The notes below the pieces were generated by a model that made no database searches, was not told where the DNA came from, and saw nothing but the letters and a program-made list of their open reading frames with translations. A program made the position numbers and the translations under genes. A stretch of 60,640 bases of DNA from Haloferula luteola (GTDB taxonomy: Bacteria > Verrucomicrobiota > Verrucomicrobiia > Verrucomicrobiales > Akkermansiaceae): contig NZ_JACHFD010000023.1 of assembly GCF_014201715.1 (NCBI RefSeq), positions 1-60,640 on the forward strand, read 5' to 3'. Every line of letters starts with the position of its first letter. Position 1 is the first letter of the stretch. Of the stretch, positions 25,038 to 33,750 are shown in pieces.

Positions 25038-26864
25038 ATGAAGAAGACGCGCGTGGATACGAAGCGGCGGCCAGTGATCTACCAAACGATGGTGCGGCTG
25101 TTCGGCAACACACGGCCAAACCCGAAGCCGGATGGGACGCTGGAGGAGAATGGGTGCGGGAAGTTTTCAGACTTCCATGAAGGCGCGTTGGAGGAAATCC
25201 GGAGTTTGGGGGCGACTCACCTGTGGTTGACTGGTGTGCTGGAGCAAGCGAGTGGGACATCGTATCCAGGACGGCCTGCGGAACCTGCTGATGTGTTGAA
25301 GGGGAAGGCGGGGAGCCCGTATGCGATCATTGATTATTTCGACGTGTGCCCGGACTATGCCGACGATCCGGAGCGGCGAGTGGAGGAGTTCCGAGATCTC
25401 CTCCAGAGGTGCCGAAAGAAAGGGTTGAGAGTGGTGATGGATTTCGTGCCGAACCATGTGGCACGGGGCTATCGGTCCAGCGTGAGGCCTGAATTGAGCT
25501 TCGGGGAGGGCGATGAGCCGCAGTGGTTCTTTCACCCGGACAACAACTTCTACTATGTTCCTCCGGGGACGCAGGGTGGAGGGCCGCCTCTCAAATTACC
25601 GACCGAAGGTTTGCCGGGTTGCACGGGGCGGTTCGCTCCCGAAGCGACACAAGTGAAGGTCACTGGAAACAACGCGATCACTTTTTCGCCCTCGGTGTGG
25701 GACTGGTATGAAACGGTGAAGCTGAACTACGGCCATGATTTCACGCGGGGGCGGGATACCGGGCATTTGCCGGGGATGGCGGCGGTGCCTTCGGAAGTGC
25801 CGGATACGTGGCGAAAGATGGATGAGGTTTTCGCCTATTGGCAGGAGATGGGTGTGGGTGGATTCCGGGTGGACATGGCCCACATGGTGCCGATGGAGTT
25901 CTGGGCATGGATGCTGGGGCGAGCCCGCCGTCGTGATCCTGAGCTGTTCGTGTTCGGGGAAGCCTATGACAATGATCCGGCGAAGCTAACCGATGGCAAT
26001 GTGCTGGATGAATTGATCGCCGCGGGTTTTGACGCGGTGTATGACGATCCGGCTTACGACCTTTGCATGGGCTTGTATGACGATTTTGACGGATACAAAT
26101 GGGCGAACGATCTCGACTCTTTGATTTTTCCCGGGACGCGGTTTCATCATTCCCTGCGTTATGCGGAGAATCACGACGAGGTGCGTTTGGCGTCTCCGAA
26201 GGAATGGGGCGGCTTGGGGATGGAAGTTGGGAGGCCAGTGAGTGCGGCCTTATTGGGGATGGGGCGGGGGCCGGTGATGATCTATTCTGGGCAGGAGGTG
26301 GGGGAACCTGCGGTGGGCGTGGCAGGATTTTCAGGAGACGATGGGCGGACTTCGATCTTCGATTACACCGTGATGCCCGAATTCCAAAAGTGGGTGAATG
26401 GAGGGAAGTACGATGGAGGTCGTTTGTCGGCGAAGCAGAAGAAGCTGCGAGCTTGGTATGGACGGCTCTTGGGGGTGATCGCGGAGCCGGCTTTTGTGGC
26501 AGGTGATTTTTACGGCCTGAACTACGCGAATCGGGAGAACCTCCGGTTCGGCGCGGTGGCGGGAGAGGCCTGTGGGGGGCATTGGATGTATGCTTACCTG
26601 CGTCGGGATTGGGAGGGGGGACAGGTGTTTATGGTGGTGGTGAACTTCCACCCCGAGCGAGGCTGGGCTTCGGTGCCAGTGTGGGTGCCGGCCGCCGCGG
26701 TGGAGTGGGCGCGAATCGATCCGATCAAGGGGCGTTGGGTGGAGCGGCTGCAGGACGAGAAGGACGCCGCGATGGTCGTCAACGGACAGGGAGAAGCCAA
26801 GATGGTCGTCCCTCGGATGCCGGCCTTATCGGCGCGACTGATGGAATGGGTGCCCGAGCCCTGA
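25038..26864 (+). CDS. Glycoside hydrolase family 13 (alpha-amylase-like)
   Basis: This encodes about 608 residues (25014 is an alternative start). The (beta/alpha)8 barrel shows the GH13 conserved regions: VVMDFVPNHVA, GFRVDMAHMVP (nucleophile Asp), FVFGEAYDND (acid/base Glu) and RYAENHDEVRLA (third acidic residue). A C-terminal beta-domain follows (VFMVVVNFHPERGWASVPVW). No signal peptide is seen, so an intracellular role in glucan or maltodextrin metabolism is likely. The exact specificity (amylase, sucrose phosphorylase or transferase) cannot be told. It diverges from the oxidoreductase gene. Confidence 0.88.
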   Translation: MKKTRVDTKRRPVIYQTMVRLFGNTRPNPKPDGTLEENGCGKFSDFHEGALEEIRSLGATHLWLTGVLEQASGTSYPGRPAEPADVLKGKAGSPYAIIDYFDVCPDYADDPERRVEEFRDLLQRCRKKGLRVVMDFVPNHVARGYRSSVRPELSFGEGDEPQWFFHPDNNFYYVPPGTQGGGPPLKLPTEGLPGCTGRFAPEATQVKVTGNNAITFSPSVWDWYETVKLNYGHDFTRGRDTGHLPGMAAVPSEVPDTWRKMDEVFAYWQEMGVGGFRVDMAHMVPMEFWAWMLGRARRRDPELFVFGEAYDNDPAKLTDGNVLDELIAAGFDAVYDDPAYDLCMGLYDDFDGYKWANDLDSLIFPGTRFHHSLRYAENHDEVRLASPKEWGGLGMEVGRPVSAALLGMGRGPVMIYSGQEVGEPAVGVAGFSGDDGRTSIFDYTVMPEFQKWVNGGKYDGGRLSAKQKKLRAWYGRLLGVIAEPAFVAGDFYGLNYANRENLRFGAVAGEACGGHWMYAYLRRDWEGGQVFMVVVNFHPERGWASVPVWVPAAAVEWARIDPIKGRWVERLQDEKDAAMVVNGQGEAKMVVPRMPALSARLMEWVPEP

Positions 26865-26865
26865 G

Positions 26866-27900
26866 TTAGCGAAATTCCACGACGATGGGTCGGTGGTCGC
26901 TGGCGTCGGCCACTTCCGGGTCGTCGACGATGTGGCAGTCATCCCACAGCATGCGGTCTTTCAAGGCGCTGTTGAAGAGCACGTAGTCGAAGCGGGAGTA
27001 GACGTCCTGATAGGACCAGTGGTGAGTCCACGAAGTACCGACCGAGTCACGGAGATGAACCATCTGGATGGAAAGGGGGCCGTTGCGTGGGCCCTGAAGG
27101 ATGCGTAGGGCTGGGGCCTGGCGGGTATCGTTCATGTCCCCGTAAATGATGAGGGGCATGGCCGAGTCTTCGCGAAGGGCGGATTCGATTTCCCGGCGCA
27201 TGATGTGGGCTTCCGATCGGCGCATCTGTTCCTGATCGCCTTCGGGGACCTCGCGCTTGGATTTCAAGTGAGTTCCAAGGAATCGGACTGTTCCTACGGG
27301 AGTTTCAAGTGTGGCATCGAGGATCCCGCGACCCATGGTGAATTCCCGGCCGTTGAGACGGTATTCGAGATCTTTGTGGGGAACGGTGCGGGTGATCGGG
27401 AAGCGAGAAAGCAGGGCGAGGTGCCGCGTATCATCGCCGCCCCCGGTGTAGTAGGAATGGGTCAATTCGAGCCCTGCCTTGGTCAGCCGACTTTGAAGGT
27501 CGGCGAGATCGGCTTCGGAACCGATTTCACAGAGCCCGAAAACGTCGGGGCGTTGGCGGGCGACGATGGTGACGAGGGCTTCCTTTTCCTTCTCCGGCTT
27601 GCCGGCGCTGGTGACTTGTTTGCCATCCACGTAGCGGTCCATGGAAAGCCAGTTCTCGACGTTGTAGGCGAGGAAGCGGACTCGATCCGCCGAGTCGGTG
27701 TTCGGAGCGGCAGGGTCGGTCTGCGTGCCCTGCTGGGCGGATGCCGGTGGAGTCGTTGCTGCCGCTGGGGCAGCGGAGTTCGATTCCTCCAAAGTCGGCT
27801 CTGGCCAGTCCGCAGACTTTTCCTCCCGGCATGAGCCGAGGATGCAGGCCAAGAAAAACGCCCCGAGGATTTTCGGGGCGTGGAGGAATCGGGCTTTCAT
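26866..27900 (-). CDS. Lipoprotein of the endonuclease/exonuclease/phosphatase family
   Basis: This encodes 344 residues. A lipoprotein signal (FFLACILGSC, lipidated Cys about residue 24) is followed by a Ser/Ala/Pro-rich linker to about 70 and then an EEP fold: FLAYNVENW, GLCEIGS (metal-binding Glu), LGTHLKS, YGDMND (Asp-x-Asn) and the terminal SDHRPIVVEF (catalytic Asp-His). Family members cleave phosphodiesters of nucleic acids, lipids or inositol phosphates. As a lipoprotein it acts at the cell envelope. It starts 2 bases after the tatA stop codon. Its first codons overlap a terminator-like hairpin. Confidence 0.87.
   Translation of the reverse strand: MKARFLHAPKILGAFFLACILGSCREEKSADWPEPTLEESNSAAPAAATTPPASAQQGTQTDPAAPNTDSADRVRFLAYNVENWLSMDRYVDGKQVTSAGKPEKEKEALVTIVARQRPDVFGLCEIGSEADLADLQSRLTKAGLELTHSYYTGGGDDTRHLALLSRFPITRTVPHKDLEYRLNGREFTMGRGILDATLETPVGTVRFLGTHLKSKREVPEGDQEQMRRSEAHIMRREIESALREDSAMPLIIYGDMNDTRQAPALRILQGPRNGPLSIQMVHLRDSVGTSWTHHWSYQDVYSRFDYVLFNSALKDRMLWDDCHIVDDPEVADASDHRPIVVEFR
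27851..27881 (-). terminator. Terminator-like hairpin inside a signal-peptide coding region
   Basis: Read on the minus strand, ACGCCCCGA / TCGGGGCGT form a 9-bp GC-rich stem with a short loop, followed by TTTTTCTT: a textbook intrinsic terminator. It lies 22 bases after the tatA stop region but within codons 7-17 of the downstream lipoprotein gene, so it may attenuate read-through from tatA. Confidence 0.65.
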
Positions 27901-27902
27901 GT

Positions 27903-28148
27903 TCAGGCGTCGCGTGGCTCGGTGCCGGATGCGCTTTTCACCTTGGTTTCTTCCTTTTCGGAAGATTCAGAGGCGGCGTGAATTTCACGTTCGAATTCGT
28001 CTCGAGCGCGTTTGAATTCGCCCATGCTCTTGCCGAGGCCGCGGGCGAGTTCGGGGATCTTTTTGGCTCCGAAGAGAAGCAGGACAACGACGAAAATGAT
28101 GACCCATTCAGGGCCCTGGGGAAGGCCGATGGCGAGCGGTGCGTGCAT
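27903..28148 (-). CDS. tatA: Sec-independent translocase TatA/E-family protein
   Basis: This encodes 81 residues. The single N-terminal helix ([22 protein letters not shown]) with the hinge [15 protein letters not shown] and an amphipathic helix is the TatA family pattern. The acidic/basic C-tail ([21 protein letters not shown]) is variable. TatA oligomers form the pore for folded, RR-signal proteins; the DUF1501 protein at 40641 is a likely client. No tatB or tatC is nearby. The lipoprotein gene follows after 2 bases, with a terminator between. Confidence 0.9.
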   Translation of the reverse strand: MHAPLAIGLPQGPEWVIIFVVVLLLFGAKKIPELARGLGKSMGEFKRARDEFEREIHAASESSEKEETKVKSASGTEPRDA

Positions 28149-28216
28149 GGCGTGAAGCTAGGGTTGGTTGTGGCCGATAGCAACGGGAATCACGCCGCTG
28201 AACTTACAACAATTCC

Positions 28217-30439
28217 TTAGCGGCGCTGCTGAAGATCGCGAAGAAGTTGCGCTGATGGGGCGTGATCGGGGGCGCGCCGCAGGGCTTCCGCAGCCGCATC
28301 CTGAGCTTGTGGCCATTGCTGGAGCCGGAGATGGAGGGTGGCCCGTGCATAGGGTGCATCAGGACTGGAGGGGTCGGTTTGCTCGGCGTGGCGAAGGGAT
28401 TGGAGCGCTTCGTCGACGCGGTTTTGGCCGGCTTGAAGGAGTCCAAGGTTGTACCAGGCACGAGAGTAGCGGGGAGCCAATCGGACGGCTTCCTGAAAGT
28501 GTTTTTCGGCGTCGGCAGGACGTTGGTTCTCGGCGAGGGAAAGCGCGTAAAGGTAGTGGAATTCGGGATTTTCTGGGGCGGCGTCGACCGCTTTTTGCAT
28601 CCACTCGAGGGCTTCGGGGGAGCGTCCTTGGCTATTGAGGAAGATGGCGAGGTCGCGCCGGGGGACGGGAGAGGTGCGGTCCCATTCGGCCGCTTTTTTC
28701 ATCCACTGTTCAGCGACGTCGAGATTTCCGCGGGCGATGGCGATGCGTGCCATGCGCATGGCTCCGGCCGGTTGGTCGGATTGGTGGCGGGCGACGGCTT
28801 CCGCCTCTTGAATGGCGGGGTGTTGGGCGGGCAGGTGCTCAAAGGCACCCCAAGCGGCTTCGAGGCGCACGGCTTTGAGGGGATCGGCAAGGGCCGTTTC
28901 GAGCAGGGGCCCGGTTTCGCCACGCCGAGCGATGAGAGCGGCAGCGGCGGCGCGAACCAATGGGCCCCCTTCGTGGAGGGAGACATTGGCGGAGCGCACG
29001 ACGCGACTGTCTTGAGCCCAAGGTTCCATGAGTCGGAGGAGAGTGGCTTGCCAAGCATCCATCTCTTCGGAGGAGAAGGCGTCAAGGAGTTGAGCGAGGG
29101 CTCCCGGACGGCCGTTTTGTGCCGCGTCGATGGCACGGGTGCGCTTGCGGCCCACGGCATTCATGGTTTCACCATACCATTCGTGAGTCTTCTCGATCTG
29201 CCACTCGAGGGTTTGATCGCTATGGCAGTCGTTGCAGGCATTGGGGACACCGAGTTCTTTGGTGAGCAGGGGATCGGGGCGTGGGAAGCGATGATCGCTG
29301 CGGGGATCGCGTCCCATATAGGACCGTTTGGGCATGTGGCAATCGACGCAGCTGGAGCCCCCGACGCCGGGTGGGTGGTGGGTGTGGCTGGTGACGTCGA
29401 TGATGACAGCGCCGTCTTGTCCGCTCGCGTGGCAGGTCATGCAGAGCGCATTGGCCCGGACGGCGGCATCCCCGAATTTTGGGGTGGCGGCGTGGGGATC
29501 GTGGCAATCGGTGCAGCCGATGCCTTTGTGGCCCATGCGGGAAAGCAGGAGGGAGGTGTATTTGTAGATTTCGTCGAGCTGTTGGCCATCGGGAAACCAG
29601 AGTCCGGGTTGGTTGGGCAGGGCGAGCCCGTAGTGGTCGTGGAAGGACCGGCCCGTTGTGAAGGTTTCATCGAATTCTTCGCGACGAGCGTGGCAGGTGG
29701 CGCAGGACTCGGTCCATTGCGCTTTGGAAAAGGATGAGGAGCGATCGATCAGGCAGCCGTCGGCATTGGGCACCTCGGGTTTGCCGCCGTGGCACTGGGC
29801 ACAGCCGACGCCTTGCTCGACCCAACGGGTGGCGTAGTGGTCGGTTTCAGGGTCGTAGTCTTTTCGGAGGCCAGTGAAGTGGCAATAGGCGCACTGGGCA
29901 TTCCAGTTCATGCCCCGTTGGGTCCAGTGGCCCCATTCGTCGGGATGGCGATGTTCTTCGCCATAGATGCTGAACCATTCCTTCTTGGCGGGGTCCCAGG
30001 CCATGTCGGGGACTTGGTAGCGCCCATCTCCCGCGGCAAGGAGGTACTGAACGAGCGGCGTGGTGCCGATGGCCATGGGGGGCGAGCCTGATTTCGGGGA
30101 GAGATCGCCTGCGCGATCGTCTTCCCAGCGGATCTCGGGTTGGGCGGCGCCACCGGCAAAGGTCCATTGGGCGGGCCCGTCCTGGAGGGTGGTGCCGGCA
30201 AAGGCCTCGGCATCGACCGGATTGCCGGTGTTGCGATGAGCCAGGGCGTGGTGGGAGTGCTGCCAGGATTCGTGGGCCTCGCGGTGACATTCCAGGCATT
30301 GGCTGGAGGGTGTCAGTTGGGAGGGGTCCTGAGGAGCCGGAGGCGAGGTGGCCGACGATTGGGCTGGGGTGGTGGGAGGGGTTTTTTCACAGCCGCCAAG
30401 GAGCAGCAGCAACGCAAGAATTCCGGCCCGATCACGCAT
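28217..30439 (-). CDS. Eight-heme cytochrome c lipoprotein with C-terminal TPR repeats
   Basis: This encodes 740 residues. An N-terminal lipoprotein signal (LLLLLGGC, Cys about 17) is followed by eight CxxCH heme motifs: CLECH (48-52), CAYCH, CAQCH, CATCH, CTDCH, CMTCH, CVDCH and CNDCH, all before about residue 415. HEAT-like helices follow, then tetratricopeptide repeats (NPEFHYLYALSLAENQ, RYSRAWYNLGLLQAGQ, SSPDAPYARATLHLR) to the end. The combination recalls NrfA/octaheme-type cytochromes fused to TPR scaffolds known in Verrucomicrobiota and Planctomycetes. It is probably a periplasmic electron carrier or reductase; substrate unknown. Confidence 0.85.
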   Translation of the reverse strand: MRDRAGILALLLLLGGCEKTPPTTPAQSSATSPPAPQDPSQLTPSSQCLECHREAHESWQHSHHALAHRNTGNPVDAEAFAGTTLQDGPAQWTFAGGAAQPEIRWEDDRAGDLSPKSGSPPMAIGTTPLVQYLLAAGDGRYQVPDMAWDPAKKEWFSIYGEEHRHPDEWGHWTQRGMNWNAQCAYCHFTGLRKDYDPETDHYATRWVEQGVGCAQCHGGKPEVPNADGCLIDRSSSFSKAQWTESCATCHARREEFDETFTTGRSFHDHYGLALPNQPGLWFPDGQQLDEIYKYTSLLLSRMGHKGIGCTDCHDPHAATPKFGDAAVRANALCMTCHASGQDGAVIIDVTSHTHHPPGVGGSSCVDCHMPKRSYMGRDPRSDHRFPRPDPLLTKELGVPNACNDCHSDQTLEWQIEKTHEWYGETMNAVGRKRTRAIDAAQNGRPGALAQLLDAFSSEEMDAWQATLLRLMEPWAQDSRVVRSANVSLHEGGPLVRAAAAALIARRGETGPLLETALADPLKAVRLEAAWGAFEHLPAQHPAIQEAEAVARHQSDQPAGAMRMARIAIARGNLDVAEQWMKKAAEWDRTSPVPRRDLAIFLNSQGRSPEALEWMQKAVDAAPENPEFHYLYALSLAENQRPADAEKHFQEAVRLAPRYSRAWYNLGLLQAGQNRVDEALQSLRHAEQTDPSSPDAPYARATLHLRLQQWPQAQDAAAEALRRAPDHAPSAQLLRDLQQRR

Positions 30440-30493
30440 CTTCGATCAAGCGTAGCGATGGGGTGGCCGATGGGAACTCTGGAATCCCAGGAT

Positions 30494-31060
30494 TTAGTAG
30501 AGAATCTGCACGGGAGTGCCGACTTCGACGGCATTGTAGAGGACCGGCGCGAACGGCTTGGGGAGGCGGATGCAGCCGTGGGATGCAGGCTGGCCCGGTT
30601 TGGGGATGATTCCGGCGTGGAGGCCGATGCCATGGTTGGTCAGGCGCATCCAGTAGGGCATGGGCGCGGCGACGTATCGGCACCCGGGTGGGACGGGATC
30701 GGAGGGTTTGGCATCATTGTCGACCATGTTGCCGTAGTCATCTTCGATCCAACCGTAGGATCCCGAGTGTTTGTCGATGATCTTTTCGGTGATGCGGAAT
30801 TGGCCAGCAGGGGTGCCGTGGCCTTCCAAGCCGGTGGCCACGTAGCTCCAACCAATGGGTCTGCCACCACGGGTGAAGTAGGCTTGCTGTTCGGTGAGGT
30901 TGATTTTCACCTCGACTTTCCCAGGGCCGCCATCGTCGTGCCACTGATAGAGAACGGGTTCGGCCCGCTCGGCTATCAGGGGAGTCGAAGGGGCGCAGGA
31001 AGCGAAACCGAAGAGCGTCGTGGCAAGGGCCAGCAGGCGAAGCGGACGGGGGAAGGTCAT
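30494..31060 (-). CDS. L,D-transpeptidase (YkuD family)
   Basis: This encodes 188 residues from ATG 31060, chosen because a lipoprotein-like signal follows (LLALATTLFGFASC). The catalytic motif ASHGCIRLP with its Cys is near the C-terminus, preceded by NHGIGLHAG (conserved His region). This YkuD/ErfK domain makes 3-3 cross-links in peptidoglycan or attaches lipoprotein to it. The protein is therefore envelope-located. It is transcribed alone between the cytochrome and OYE genes, with 54- and 82-base gaps. Confidence 0.88.
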   Translation of the reverse strand: MTFPRPLRLLALATTLFGFASCAPSTPLIAERAEPVLYQWHDDGGPGKVEVKINLTEQQAYFTRGGRPIGWSYVATGLEGHGTPAGQFRITEKIIDKHSGSYGWIEDDYGNMVDNDAKPSDPVPPGCRYVAAPMPYWMRLTNHGIGLHAGIIPKPGQPASHGCIRLPKPFAPVLYNAVEVGTPVQILY

Positions 31061-31142
31061 GCAGATCACAGAGGAGTTGGCGCGAAGCTTAGTAGGGAAG
31101 TTGGACATTTGCCAACAACTCGCTGAGCAGGAAACGAGCCGC

Positions 31143-32201
31143 TCAATCCGTGAGCGCAGGGTAGTCGGTGTAGCCCGTTCGAGGGTCGCCCTCGCCGGTG
31201 AAATAGAAGGTCGCGGGGTTGGGCGGGGTGAGTTCGGCTCCGCGGGCGAATCGCTCGGGAAGGTCGGGATTAGAGATGAAGGCTTTGCCAAAGGCGACGG
31301 CGTCGGCGATGCCTGACGCTAAAGCGTTTTCGGCAGATTCCGCGGTGAATTTTTCGTTGGCGACAAAGGGGCCGCCGAAGGTTTGCTTGAGGAAGGGGCC
31401 GAGTGCTTCTGCCTCGTGATGTTCGCGAGCGGAAAGGTAGCCCACACGTCCGGAGAGAGCGGAGGCGACAGCACCAAAAAGGGTTTTGGGATCGGAATCC
31501 CCCATGTCATGGGTGTCACCACGGGGTGCAAGATGCACGCCAATGCGCCCGGACTCCCACGATTCCGCAACGGCGGCGACGACTTCCAGAAGGAAGCGCA
31601 ATCGATGATCGAGGGTGCCTCCGTATTCGTCAGTGCGATGATTCGTGGCGTCTTGGAGGAATTGGTCGATGAGATAGCCGTTGGCAGCGTGAATCATGAC
31701 GCCGTCGAATCCAGCGGCATGGGCATTGGCGGCTGCGGTGCGGTAGTCGTCGAGGGTCGCGGCGATTTCCGAGAGGGTGAGCGCGTGGGGCGTCGGGAAA
31801 GGGGTGAGTGGTCGGATCAGCGACACGTGACCGGAGGCGGCGATGGCGCTGGGGGCGACGGGCAGCTGACCACTGAGGTAGCTGGGGTGGGAGATGCGGC
31901 CGACGTGCCAGAGTTGGAGGGAGATGCGTCCCCCGGCCTGGTGGACGGCATCGGTGACTTGGCGCCAACCCTCCGTCTGCTCCGCGGACCAGATCCCGGG
32001 GGTTCCCGGGTAGCCGACGCCGCGGGGCGAGACGGAGGTCGCTTCCGAAAAGATCAGCCCGGCCGAACTGCGCTGAGCATAATACTCGGCGGTGAGCGCG
32101 TTGGGCACCCGCTCGTCGCCGGTGCGGCAACGGGTGAGGGGAGCCATGAGGACGCGGTTCGGGAGATCGAGCGAACCTAATCGGAGCGGGGACTGGAGCA
32201 T
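31143..32201 (-). CDS. Old-yellow-enzyme NADH:flavin oxidoreductase
   Basis: This encodes 352 residues. The FMN-binding TIM barrel of the OYE family is evident: RVLMAPLTRCR (18-28), SLQLWHVGRISH, GFDGVMIHAANGYLIDQFLQD (substrate/FMN loop with the His-x-x-Asn pair) and EYGGTLDHRLRFLLEV. It closely follows NemA-type N-ethylmaleimide/xenobiotic reductases. It reduces activated C=C bonds or nitro groups in the cytoplasm using NAD(P)H. The neighbour is a YceI lipoprotein gene on the same strand, 44 bases upstream. Confidence 0.92.
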   Translation of the reverse strand: MLQSPLRLGSLDLPNRVLMAPLTRCRTGDERVPNALTAEYYAQRSSAGLIFSEATSVSPRGVGYPGTPGIWSAEQTEGWRQVTDAVHQAGGRISLQLWHVGRISHPSYLSGQLPVAPSAIAASGHVSLIRPLTPFPTPHALTLSEIAATLDDYRTAAANAHAAGFDGVMIHAANGYLIDQFLQDATNHRTDEYGGTLDHRLRFLLEVVAAVAESWESGRIGVHLAPRGDTHDMGDSDPKTLFGAVASALSGRVGYLSAREHHEAEALGPFLKQTFGGPFVANEKFTAESAENALASGIADAVAFGKAFISNPDLPERFARGAELTPPNPATFYFTGEGDPRTGYTDYPALTD

Positions 32202-32245
32202 GGGGTGGGTCGGGTGAAGGGCGGATGGGGCCCCGGGGGGGGGAA

Positions 32246-32863
32246 TCAGGCCTCAGGCTGAGCGGTGAGGTCGAAGCGGATGACGACCTCATCGCGGATC
32301 AGGTCGTCGGCCTTTCCGGCATAGACGATGCCCCAGTCCTTGCGGTTGATGTCGAACTCTGCGTTCACCTTGACGGTCTCGCCGTCCTTGGAGCCGGTGG
32401 CCGGGAAGGTGATGTTCTTTTCGACGCCGCGCATCAGGAGGTTGCCGGAAACGGAGTAGCCGGTATCGGTCTTTTCGATTTGGGTGATCGTGAAACGGGA
32501 CTCGGGGTGTTCGGTGACCAGGAAGAAGTCTCCGGTTTTGAGGTGATCGGTGAGTTTGTCCGCGTCGGTCCACACGGAGTTCATGTCGATGGTGACGGTG
32601 CCACCGGTGACGTCGCCCGCGGCGTCGACGGTGAAATCGCCAGAGATTTCCTTGAAGCCACCTTCGTGGCTGCCGGTGACTTTGGAACCGACAAAGGTGA
32701 CGGTTGAGGCGTCGGTGAGGACGTAACGGGTGCCGGAGGCTTCAGCGACCGGGGCGGCTTCCTTGACGGAGGCATCTGCGGTCTTGTCGGCAGGATTCTC
32801 GCAAGAGACGAGAGTCAGCGCGACAAGGGCGGCAGGAGCGAGGGTAATGGCAACGGATTTCAT
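32246..32863 (-). CDS. YceI-family lipoprotein
   Basis: This encodes 205 residues. A lipoprotein signal (LAPAALVALTLVSC, Cys about 20) and an acidic/Ala linker precede a YceI beta-barrel-like domain with TVTFVGSKVTGSHEGGFKEI, VTIDMNSVWTD, KLTDHLKTGDFFLVTEHPES and NLLMRGVEKNITFPA, the usual YceI blocks. YceI proteins bind polyisoprenoids (for example ubiquinone-like chains) in a hydrophobic pocket in the envelope. Its physiological role here is unknown. It lies between the OYE and pirin genes, all minus strand with gaps of about 40 bases, probably co-transcribed. Confidence 0.9.
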   Translation of the reverse strand: MKSVAITLAPAALVALTLVSCENPADKTADASVKEAAPVAEASGTRYVLTDASTVTFVGSKVTGSHEGGFKEISGDFTVDAAGDVTGGTVTIDMNSVWTDADKLTDHLKTGDFFLVTEHPESRFTITQIEKTDTGYSVSGNLLMRGVEKNITFPATGSKDGETVKVNAEFDINRKDWGIVYAGKADDLIRDEVVIRFDLTAQPEA

Positions 32864-32904
32864 AGATTTGAGACGGTAGGGATCGTCTGGAAAAAGGACC
32901 GATT

Positions 32905-33624
32905 TCAGCCCAAGTCAAAGAGCAAGGCTTCAACTTTTTCGCCAGTGGCGAAGGTTTCGATGCGACCTGGAACTTCGATGGCGGCAGCATCGCCCGCACC
33001 AAGGGTTTCTCCCCGCACTTGGAGAGAGCCGGAGATCACTTGGATCCAAACACCCCGGCCTTGGTGAATTTCGTGGGTTGCGGACTCGCCGGATTTGAGG
33101 CGGAGGCGATAGACGTCGGCATTTTGGGAGATGGTGGCAGAGCCATCGCGGCCATCGGGAGAGATGAGGAGGACTTTCCGGGCGGTCGCGTGTTCAGTGG
33201 ACGGTTTCCACTCGGTGTAGCGCGGTTGAAGAGACCGGGACCGGGGCAGGATCCAGATTTGCAGAAAGTGGGCGGGCTCGGTGGCCGAAGGATTGAATTC
33301 GGAGTGGGTGACACCGGTTCCCGCGGACATGAGCTGGACCTCGCCAGGTTTCAGGACCCGTTGATTGCCCATGCTATCGCGGTGGGCGAGTTGGCCGGAG
33401 ACGACGTAGGAAAAGATTTCCATGTCACGGTGGGGGTGTTCGGGAAACCCGCCGTGGGGTGCGACGCGGTCTTCATTGATCACACGGAGTGACCGGAATC
33501 CCATGTGGGCGGGATCGAAGTATTCGGCGAAGGAAAAGCTGTGACGGCTTTCGAGCCAGCCATGGCGGGCATGGCCGCGGTCGCGGGACCGGCGGAGGGT
33601 GACGGGGGCGGTGCTCGTGTGCAT
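32905..33624 (-). CDS. Pirin-family protein
   Basis: This encodes 239 residues. The bicupin shows the pirin signature PHGGFPEHPHRDMEIFSYV (metal-binding His residues and Glu, about 56-74) and GVTHSEFNPS. The C-terminal cupin contains GVWIQVISGSLQVRG. Bacterial pirins such as YhhW have quercetinase-like activity or act as redox sensors. It is cytoplasmic, divergent from a LysR regulator gene (126 bases between starts), which may control it and the YceI and OYE genes behind it. Confidence 0.92.
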   Translation of the reverse strand: MHTSTAPVTLRRSRDRGHARHGWLESRHSFSFAEYFDPAHMGFRSLRVINEDRVAPHGGFPEHPHRDMEIFSYVVSGQLAHRDSMGNQRVLKPGEVQLMSAGTGVTHSEFNPSATEPAHFLQIWILPRSRSLQPRYTEWKPSTEHATARKVLLISPDGRDGSATISQNADVYRLRLKSGESATHEIHQGRGVWIQVISGSLQVRGETLGAGDAAAIEVPGRIETFATGEKVEALLFDLG

Positions 33625-33750
33625 GGTCGATTTTTAACCCTGTCATCGTCGGGAAGCCAATGCACGCCATGGTGGCTGAGGATGCAAAAAATGCATACGG
33701 CCTGCGGCTGGAGGCTTGATGAAGCAGGGATTCCGGCGACTTTGCGGGGT

